Assembly: GCA_905204385.1 (NCBI GenBank)
Contig: CAJKZL010000040.1
Coordinates: 1 to 12,554 of the forward strand
Length of the DNA: 12,554 nucleotides
Direction: 5' to 3'
Origin: an uncultured Odoribacter sp.
GTDB taxonomy: Bacteria; Bacteroidota; Bacteroidia; Bacteroidales; Marinifilaceae
The translations under genes were made by a program, and so were the position numbers. The notes under the pieces are model-generated. The model ran no database searches. It was given only the letters and a program-made list of their open reading frames with translations, and was not told the DNA's origin. Shown piece by piece: positions 1 to 5,639 of this stretch (the first letter of the stretch is position 1; each line of letters opens with the position of its first letter).

Positions 1-2
1 AT

Positions 3-65
3 CCGGAGGTGTACGACCGCTATTAATTATGGTAGCTGCCTCTTTCCGGACAGGAGAAACCCCGG
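3..65 (+). pseudogene. Upstream remnant of the S9 peptidase frame with two in-frame stops (TAA 24-26, TAG 33-35)
   Basis: Read in the frame of the peptidase that follows, positions 3-65 give PEVYDRY, a TAA stop, LW, a TAG stop, then LPLSGQEKPR running straight into the LTGGYGRKNH stretch. The pattern 'YD-Y-(x)-LW-(x)-L(x)GxxxP-LT-GYGRK' resembles the propeller end of Bacteroidota S9 peptidases, so I read both stops as nonsense changes inside a once-continuous gene. The alignment is from memory and short, so this is less certain than the stop in the thioredoxin gene. A frame-2 open stretch over the same bases is the main alternative. Confidence 0.5.
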
Positions 66-1271
66 ATGCTGACTGGTGGATACGGCCGGAAAAATCATTT
101 GGTCCTCCGGTTGCTGAAAGACCCGATGCCTTCTGAACGGTTAGACCTACAGAAAGAGTTATTACTGAAGGGTGTGGAGGAAGATTCGGGTGACCAGGGC
201 ATATGGGGATTACAATCCTCCGGAAAGCTGAAGGAAAAGATGAGGGGTCCCTATGCTATCCGGATGTATGCTTCTTCGGAAGATGGCCGTTATTATTTGT
301 GGACGCAGGAAAGTTTCCGCGAGTTCCGGGATTTTTGGTTTTCTGATGCCGGTTTCAGGCATCCGCGACGATTGACAGAGGCTAATCCGCAGCAAAAACA
401 ATATGCCTGGGGAAGGAGCCGGATGGTGAAATGGATGAGAGCGGATGGGGAGATAAACCAGGGGGTGCTTTATCTGCCGGAGGATTACGATTCTACCAGA
501 ACCTGGCCTGTATTGGTACAGTTCTACGAAACTCATACGGATGCGCTGCATACTTATTTTATTCCTTCTCTGAGCCGGGGGATGTTGGATATTCCCACCT
601 GTGTCAGCCGCGGGTATGTGGTGGTTATGCCGGATGTGCATTTCAGGGTCGGAGAGCCCGGACAGAGTAGTTATGAGGCTGTCGTCAGTGGAACAGAAAT
701 GCTGATTCGGGCAGGAATTGCTGATCCGCAAAGAATAGCCTTACAGGGACACAGTTGGTCCGGTTGCCAGGGTGCTTATCTGGTGGGACAGACTTCCCTT
801 TTCCGTTGTGCCATTCTTGGGGCTGCTGTGGTGGATATGGTGTCGGCTTACGGAGGAATCCGGAAAGGCAACGGGCAGCCCCGGATGTTTATGTATGAAG
901 AAACCCAGTCGCGAATGGGGAAATCCATTTGGGAAGATCCGGAAGCCTACATCCGGAATTCTCCTCTGTTTTATGCGGATCGGATTACGACTCCTCTGTT
1001 GTTATTCCATTGTGATGCAGATGAAGCGGTACCCTATTCACAGGGTATGGAGTTTTATTTTGCCATGCGCCGGTTGCAAAAGCCTGCCTGGCTCTTGAAT
1101 TATAAAGGAGAAGGCCATTTTTTATCCCATCGGGAAGCGATGAAGGACTGGACACAACGGATGTTGCAGTTTCTGGATCACTATTTGGCGGGTCAGCCCG
1201 AACCTTTGTGGATGAAAGAAGGGATTACGCTGGATGAACGGAAAACAGATCTGAAATTACGTATTCCCTGA
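66..1271 (+). CDS. S9-family serine peptidase (prolyl oligopeptidase-like), C-terminal part; 5' end outside window and frame interrupted
   Basis: This is the C-terminal end of a prolyl oligopeptidase / dipeptidyl-peptidase IV-like peptidase, an exported enzyme type that trims peptides in the periplasm or at the cell surface. Numbered from the ATG at 66, residues 1-90 are the end of the beta-propeller region (LTGGYGRKNH is a family-typical stretch) and about 115-375 are the alpha/beta hydrolase. The nucleophile is S230 in GHSWSG, the acid is probably D319 in HCDADEAVP, and the histidine is H351 in GEGHF. Full-length relatives are roughly 700-950 residues, so most of the propeller and the signal peptide are missing. 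The ATG at 66 is unlikely to be the true start, because homologous-looking sequence continues upstream in the same frame through codons 36-65 and then beyond two stop codons. The motif has S and C where GHSWGGY is usual. Family call is strong; functionality is doubtful. Confidence 0.85.
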   Translation: MLTGGYGRKNHLVLRLLKDPMPSERLDLQKELLLKGVEEDSGDQGIWGLQSSGKLKEKMRGPYAIRMYASSEDGRYYLWTQESFREFRDFWFSDAGFRHPRRLTEANPQQKQYAWGRSRMVKWMRADGEINQGVLYLPEDYDSTRTWPVLVQFYETHTDALHTYFIPSLSRGMLDIPTCVSRGYVVVMPDVHFRVGEPGQSSYEAVVSGTEMLIRAGIADPQRIALQGHSWSGCQGAYLVGQTSLFRCAILGAAVVDMVSAYGGIRKGNGQPRMFMYEETQSRMGKSIWEDPEAYIRNSPLFYADRITTPLLLFHCDADEAVPYSQGMEFYFAMRRLQKPAWLLNYKGEGHFLSHREAMKDWTQRMLQFLDHYLAGQPEPLWMKEGITLDERKTDLKLRIP

Positions 1272-1336
1272 TCTTATTCTTAATAAAATGTTATAGAGGG
1301 GGATTGCGAATCACAAATATTGGTTAAGAGGGTTGG

Positions 1337-1394
1337 AAAAAGCTTGGATTTCTATGATGTTTTATAAATTACCGCATCATTTACCAAACTTTTT
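1337..1394 (+). promoter_or_regulatory. Imperfect long stem-loop just upstream of the thioredoxin-repeat gene
   Basis: AAAAAGCTTGG (1337-1347) pairs with CCAAACTTTTT (1384-1394) with one C/A mismatch. Inside it, ATGATG (1354-1359) pairs with CATCAT (1375-1380). The structure ends 9 bases before the ATG at 1404. It could be the terminator of the peptidase gene (the right arm ends in five T) or a 5'-UTR structure of the thioredoxin gene. No convincing -33/-7 promoter was found in the 1272-1403 gap. Confidence 0.35.
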
Positions 1395-1466
1395 AAAACC
1401 ATTATGAAGAAACTAATACCTTTAATTGTTTGCCTGTTTGTCAGTGCAATCACATTTGCTCAGGGT

Positions 1467-2480
1467 GGAGTAGATTTTCAGCACCTGACTTTCGATGAGG
1501 CTTTGGCAAAAGCAAAAGCTGAGAAAAAACTAGTATTTGTAGATTGCTATACTACCTGGTGTGGTCCTTGTAAGCATATGACAAATGAGGTTTTCCCTCA
1601 GGAAAAAGCCGGAGAATATTTTAATCCCCGTTTTGTGTGCGTTAATTTTGACATGGAATAAGGCGAAGGAATCGATCTGAAGAAAAAGCTGGGAGTGAGA
1701 GCTTATCCTTCATTTTTTATCATCCGTCCTGACGGAACCGTTCAGCAAACCGTTGTCGGAGGAGGTGATTTAGACGGTTTCTTTCAGAGAATAGAGAAGG
1801 GACTGAAAGAAAAGACCTCTTTGCTGTATCTTGAAAAACAGTACAAGAAAGGAAAAATGAATAATAAGCAGTTGATGGCTTATTATGAAGCTTTGTCCGA
1901 CGCTTATGATAAAGCAAATTCTGAAAAAGTACTGAAAGAACTGCAATCCAAATTGACAAATAAAGAAAAACTGAAACCTGAATTCTGGTCTCTTTTTGAA
2001 GACAAGCAGGCAGGAACTCCTGAATTTGATTTCGTTCTGGCTAATTTACCGGCTTTTGAAAAAAATCTGGGAAAAGCCAAATTGGATGAATATCTTTATA
2101 AAGGCTTTTACTCTGCTATCAATTCCGGTCCTGGCAGAAAAGGGAATACTGTCCATATAGCCGACCTGGAAAAACAGATTTCGAACCTGAATATGGAGAA
2201 GAAAGCCGATCTGTTGAAATTCTGTCAGATTGGGGATGCTGCTGCTCAGGGAAATGTTGCCCAGCTGTTATCTATATTGGAACCACAAGCGGCTAATATA
2301 AGTGGGGATGAACTTTGGCTGGTTGCAAGCGTTCTTCAGAAAACTTCCAAAAATGCCAGCAAAGAGCAATTGAATCGATATGTAGCTCTGGGAGAAAAAA
2401 TTCTTGCCAATCCGGCGAATGAAAAGATGAAAGTTTATCTGGAGAGAAGTTTCGATAATTACAAGAAAATGGCCCATGTC
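1467..2480 (+). repeat. Tandem duplication unit 1 (thioredoxin + helical domain)
   Basis: This is the first copy of an about 1014-bp intragenic direct repeat that encodes residues 22-359. It starts at GVDFQHLTFDEALAKAKAE and carries WCGPCKHM. DNA identity to unit 2 is visible around the active site (TGCTATACT, TGGTGTGG, CCTTGTAA) and around GGCGAAGGA. The helical half has diverged much more than the thioredoxin half. Confidence 0.75.
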
Positions 2481-3503
2481 GGAGTTTATTTCGAAGAGCT
2501 GACTCTGGAGCAAGCTATGGCCAAAGCTAAGCAACAAGGTAAATATTTGTTTATTGATTGCTATACTTCTTGGTGTGGCCCTTGTAAAAACATGACAGCT
2601 AATGTATTCCCGCAGGAAAAAATGGGTGATTTTATGAATCCGAAATTTATCTGTGTCAAATACGATATGGAAAAAGGCGAAGGACCTGAAATTGCTAAAA
2701 AATTCGGAGTCCGGGCTTATCCTACTTTTGTCATGTTGAAGCCGGATGGTTCCCTCCAGCATATTATGGTTGGCGGTGGAGAAGCTGACAAATTTATCGA
2801 AAGACTCACTGAGGGACTCGATGATACGAAAGCTTTTGGTGCGTTGGATGCTAAATATAAAGATGGAGAACGGGACAAAGCATTTATGGTTCAGTATGTA
2901 AAATGTTTATCCAAACTGTATTCTTCTGAAGCTCCGAAAGTAGCTGTCGAATTATACGGCTTATTGAATGATGATGAAAAAGTAAGCAATGACTATTGGT
3001 TCCTTTTTGAAAATAGTGAACTTGCTCCTGACGGATCTGAAGCTGCCAAATATTTAGTGGTCAACCGTGAAAAATTCAATCAGAGCATAGGTAAGGAAAA
3101 AGTGGATAAACGTTTGTCCAAGGGGTTCGAACAGAAATTGATGATGATTCTGTACGGACGGGATACAAAAACTACCGCTAAAGAGCTGGATCAGATGAAA
3201 AAAGACATCACTGCCCTGAAACTGGATCATGGAAAATCTTTATTGTCACAAGTTAATATCGCTAAAGCTGTTTTGGCTGACAAACCGGATCAGTTGATAA
3301 CTGTTTGTGAGAAAGAGTTGAGCCAGATACCGGCAGAAGAATTCCCGTACTTTATGCTTGTTTATAAAGCAAAAGAGAAAGCAACTCCTGCACAAATGGC
3401 CCGTTGGATCAAATTGGGTAAGAAAGTAGTGGCTAAAGCCCAGGATCCGAAATTCAAAGAAAGTATGGAACAATTTGTAAATAGTTTAGCTGAGAAGAAA
3501 TAA
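2481..3503 (+). repeat. Tandem duplication unit 2 (thioredoxin + helical domain)
   Basis: This is the second copy, encoding residues 360-699. It starts at GVYFEELTLEQAMAKAKQQ and carries WCGPCKNM. It is aligned to unit 1 at a constant 338-residue offset from the unit start through the active site and the stop/lysine position (codon 86 versus 424). Its AAA at 2673-2675 gives the likely ancestral state of the stop at 1659-1661. Confidence 0.75.
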
Positions 3504-3514
3504 TCCTTGTTTTT

Positions 3515-3539
3515 AAGACCGCAAACGGCTTTTTTTATT
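3515..3539 (+). terminator. Short intrinsic terminator after the thioredoxin gene
   Basis: AAG-A-CCG, a CAAA loop and CGG-CTT form a 6-bp stem with one bulged A. It is followed by a run of seven T (3530-3536), then ATT. It lies 12 bases after the TAA at 3501-3503, the expected place for a rho-independent terminator. The stem is short, so strength may be modest. Confidence 0.55.
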
Positions 3540-3613
3540 GGAGATGGAAAGTGACCGCTGTTCGGGTGCTGACAACAGTTGCCTGGTTGCTTGTGTCCAG
3601 AACCTTTATGATG

Positions 3614-3657
3614 AAACATATCTTTGGAGTCGGATAAGACTCCGGAGATATGTTTTT
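3614..3657 (+). terminator. Strong hairpin with T-rich tail between thioredoxin gene and fecI
   Basis: CATATCTTTGGAGTC (3617-3631) pairs with GACTCCGGAGATATG (3638-3652). This is a 15-bp stem with two T-G wobbles and a GGATAA loop. It extends to 18 bp when AAA 3614-3616 pairs with TTT 3653-3655. The tail TTTTTGTT follows directly. It likely insulates fecI from upstream transcription. It also abuts and slightly overlaps the -33 element of the fecI promoter. Confidence 0.65.
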
Positions 3658-3684
3658 GTTATGTAAGATAATCTATTATCTTTG
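3655..3684 (+). promoter_or_regulatory. Bacteroides-type housekeeping promoter for fecI
   Basis: TTTG (3655-3658), an 18-base spacer and TATCTTTG (3677-3684) match the known Bacteroides consensus of -33 TTTG and -7 TAnnTTTG at near-usual spacing. The -7 box ends 42 bases before the fecI ATG at 3727. This suggests that basal sigma-factor expression comes from the primary sigma factor. Confidence 0.65.
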
Positions 3685-3726
3685 TTGCAGTGTTAATCTG
3701 AATAATAGACGTGAAGCTTTTCAAGG

Positions 3727-4275
3727 ATGGATAGTGCAGGAAAGAAAGTAATGGGTAAAGCAGAGTTCAGAATTTTTCATCAAAAATATGTAAGGCTGTT
3801 TTATCATTTGGGATTGAGGTTTGTAGACGATATCGAAGTAATTCGGGATATCGTCCAGGAAGCATTTATTACCGCTTGGCAACGGTTCGACCGATTTGAA
3901 AACGAGATGCAGGCTAAAGCTTTTTTATATACCGCTGTACATAATCGTTGTATTAATTATCTCCGTGACCGGCAGGTTGAACAAAAGCATAGGGAGAAAT
4001 TATGGTCGTTGCAGAATGAAGAGGTTTTCCGGGATGCAGCAATTGAAAATGAATTGTATGATTTTCTTTGTCAGAAGATCGATAGTTTGCCTCCTATGCA
4101 GAGAGCTGTCTTATGGTTGCATGTGGATGGACTTTCCAATGAGGAGATTGCTCAACGTTTGAAAATCTCTGTAAATACGGTATTGACGCATAAACAAAGA
4201 GCCCGGGCGGTTTTGCGTGAATTTTTGGGTAATTCCGGTCATATGTTCCTTCTCTTTTTATTCCCGTTATTATAA
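3727..4275 (+). CDS. FecI-type ECF sigma-70 factor
   Basis: This is an extracytoplasmic-function RNA polymerase sigma factor of 182 residues, the normal size for the family. Region 2 spans about residues 14-82 (FHQKYVRLFYHLGLRF, then DIVQEAFITAW, the -10 recognition helix area). Region 4 spans about 113-168, with LPPMQRAVLWLHVDGLSNEE and a helix-turn-helix ending VNTVLTHKQRARAVL. The last ten residues (MFLLFLFPLL) are very hydrophobic, a tail often seen in Bacteroidota FecI-like sigmas. I prefer the ATG at 3727, preceded by AAGG; a second ATG at 3751 would also keep region 2 intact. The fecR gene follows after 126 bases, and the STN-type receptor lies downstream. The expected role is to transcribe the susC-like operon once FecR releases it. 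The ligand and target promoter are not evident. Confidence 0.92.
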   Translation: MDSAGKKVMGKAEFRIFHQKYVRLFYHLGLRFVDDIEVIRDIVQEAFITAWQRFDRFENEMQAKAFLYTAVHNRCINYLRDRQVEQKHREKLWSLQNEEVFRDAAIENELYDFLCQKIDSLPPMQRAVLWLHVDGLSNEEIAQRLKISVNTVLTHKQRARAVLREFLGNSGHMFLLFLFPLL

Positions 4276-4401
4276 CGTTGGAGGGAGTAACATTTCTCCT
4301 TTAGGATTAAATTTTTCTCTCTGAGCATTTTTTTTGGAATTATTGTAGTCGTTCGGCGCTTCTTTCGTGTTTTATTGCCAAACGATCTATATTCCGGGAA
4401 C
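4276..4401 (+). other. fecI-fecR intergenic region, T-rich, possible regulatory site
   Basis: This 126-base gap holds a weak stem (AGGGAG with CTCCTT, loop TAACATTT), a run of eight T and then GTAGTCGTTCGG. I see no clear -33/-7 pair. The gap is long for two genes normally cotranscribed, so an own promoter or an attenuator for fecR is possible but not shown. Confidence 0.25.
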
Positions 4402-5577
4402 ATGACTACTGAAGATTTATATAAACAAATCGGGTATTATAGTACATTATTGGAAAAATACTTCGAAGGAACGCTTTCGGCATCCGAGCGGCGGGAATTG
4501 GCCCGTTGGCTATGGGAAGATCGCCGTAACCGTCTATTGTTTCAGCAAATCAAATATCCTTTTTCCCTGAAATCCTATGATGATATTCATCGAAAGATCG
4601 ATCCGGCAAAAGAGTACGAGCTATTGAGCGAGCGCTGTCCGGAACTCCGGGAAAAGAGGATAAGGCCGGGGAAAGCATGGTATTGGGCTGCCGCTGCCGT
4701 CGTATTGGTATTGGGAGCCGGTCTTTGGTTTAAATACGGGAGTGCAAGGGGAATTTCTGAGATCGAAAGTCAGGTGGAAGGGAAGGTATTTGCTGTCTTG
4801 AAAACGTCTTCCGGTAAAGTTTTTCATTTAAGCGGTCATGCTGCCGGAGAAGACCGTGAATTGTCTACCGGCTTACATCTCCGGGACTCTATGAAAGAAT
4901 TAATTTGTGAAGATGTGCCGTGTAGGGATTCGGTCGCTGTTCATGAACTGATTATTCCTCGCGGAGGGGAGTATAAACTGATTCTCTCCGATGGCACGAA
5001 GGTGTGGCTGAACTCTGAATCCGTTATTCGTTTTCCGGCTGTTTTCCCGGAGCATGAACGGGAAATTACCCTTTTGGGAGAGGCCTATCTGGAAGTCAGC
5101 CCGGATACCGGCCGGCCCTTCCGCATAAAGGCAGATAAAGGTAGAGTAGAAGTTTTAGGCACTTCTTTCGGTATGACCGTTTATCCCGCAGCGCAGGAAT
5201 GGTCGGTTGTGTTGGTCGGAGGAAGTGTAAAAGCTATTTACGAACAACAGAGTTTGTTACTGAAACCGGGGAGGAAAGCCTCACTCGTAGAACACCGGCT
5301 TCTGGAGCGGGCTTGCGATACGGAAAAAGAACTGGCCTGGGTGGACGGACTTTTTGAGTTCCGGCACGATAGGTTGGAGGATGTGGTGGAGAAATTGTCT
5401 CGTTGGTACGATATCGATTTCGCGTTTGAACAAGAAGCCCTCGAGGATTATGTTTTTACCGGGCAGGTGAGCCGCGATTTGGGGATAGACCAGATTCTGG
5501 GGTTGATAGAACGTATGAATGTAATAAAATTTGAAAAGAAAGACGGCTATGTATCGATAAAAGAAAAAAGCCGGTAA
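4402..5577 (+). CDS. FecR-type anti-sigma factor (inner membrane, DUF4974 C-terminus)
   Basis: This is a single-pass membrane regulator of 391 residues from the ATG at 4402. A TTG at 4375 in frame would add nine residues and is a poorer start. Residues 1-91 form the cytoplasmic sigma-binding part (EKYFEGTLSASERRELARWL is typical). A transmembrane helix lies near 93-110 (WYWAAAAVVLVLGAGLWF). The periplasmic FecR domain starts near IIPRGGEYKLILSDGTKVWLN (about 184) and includes VEVLGTSF. The C-terminal DUF4974 region (about 320-391, FRHDRLEDVVEKLSRWYDI) is the part expected to contact the STN domain of the receptor. FecR relatives such as FoxR self-cleave at a conserved Gly-Thr; the LGT here (G253-T254) may be the matching site, which is inference. 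The gene appears intact, and its stop codon sits inside a hairpin. Confidence 0.92.
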   Translation: MTTEDLYKQIGYYSTLLEKYFEGTLSASERRELARWLWEDRRNRLLFQQIKYPFSLKSYDDIHRKIDPAKEYELLSERCPELREKRIRPGKAWYWAAAAVVLVLGAGLWFKYGSARGISEIESQVEGKVFAVLKTSSGKVFHLSGHAAGEDRELSTGLHLRDSMKELICEDVPCRDSVAVHELIIPRGGEYKLILSDGTKVWLNSESVIRFPAVFPEHEREITLLGEAYLEVSPDTGRPFRIKADKGRVEVLGTSFGMTVYPAAQEWSVVLVGGSVKAIYEQQSLLLKPGRKASLVEHRLLERACDTEKELAWVDGLFEFRHDRLEDVVEKLSRWYDIDFAFEQEALEDYVFTGQVSRDLGIDQILGLIERMNVIKFEKKDGYVSIKEKSR

Positions 5578-5609
5578 ACTTAACTGCGGCAACAGTTAAA
5601 ACCGGCTTT
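5567..5609 (+). terminator. Hairpin spanning the fecR stop codon, fecR-susC boundary
   Basis: AAAGCCGGT (5567-5575) pairs with ACCGGCTTT (5601-5609), and TTAACTG (5580-5586) pairs with CAGTTAA (5593-5599). The loop is CGGCAA, with small internal bulges (AAAC and A). On the + strand the tail is only TTTCCTAAATAAT, so termination may be partial (attenuation or an mRNA processing/stability element). On the - strand the stem is followed by a T-rich run, but no minus-strand gene is present to use it. The TAA of fecR (5575-5577) lies in the left arm. Confidence 0.55.
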
Positions 5610-5639
5610 CCTAAATAATAATTAAATCACAACAAATTT

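Larger units (their letters stand above)
1404..3503 (+). pseudogene. Secreted tandem-thioredoxin protein, two Trx-helical units, interrupted by an in-frame TAA at codon 86
   Basis: The reading frame is 699 codons plus terminal TAA, with one internal TAA at 1659-1661. Residues 1-19 look like a Sec signal peptide (cleavage near TFA/QGG), so the protein would act in the periplasm. Unit 1 (residues 22-359) has a thioredoxin active site WCGPC (C53, C56) and cis-proline motif RAYP (P102), then a lysine-rich helical region. Unit 2 (360-699) repeats this at an offset of exactly 338 residues up to the active site: WCGPC (C391, C394) and RAYP. The stop falls in the motif DME-stop-GEG, whereas unit 2 has DMEKGEG with AAA. 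A product stopping there lacks the cis-proline and most of the fold. Restart at GTG 1695 or ATG 1857 would lack the signal peptide. CXXC thioredoxins of this kind usually reduce or isomerise disulfides; the role here is unknown. Confidence 0.85.

Noticed and set aside
2..136. Frame-2 open stretch reading VAASFRTGETPDADWW at the left edge, suggesting a frameshift in the peptidase
   Set aside because: The other frame has the family-typical LTGGYGRKNH segment over the same bases, so frame 2 is probably chance. It remains the main alternative for the left edge.
431..1098. Small + strand open frames inside the peptidase gene
   Set aside because: They overlap the catalytic domain in other frames and show no motif; they are shadows of the real gene.
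1..1700. Reassigned TAA/TAG codons (alternative genetic code)
   Set aside because: TAA is the proper terminator of the thioredoxin, fecI, fecR, susC, susD and DUF4843 genes in this window, so a general reassignment does not fit.
1695..3503. Separate gene starting at GTG 1695
   Set aside because: It is in the same frame as 1404-1661, begins in the middle of a thioredoxin fold and has no signal peptide. It is the rest of the interrupted gene.
4375..4401. TTG start for FecR at 4375
   Set aside because: It adds nine residues without family similarity; the ATG at 4402 opens directly into the expected N-terminus.
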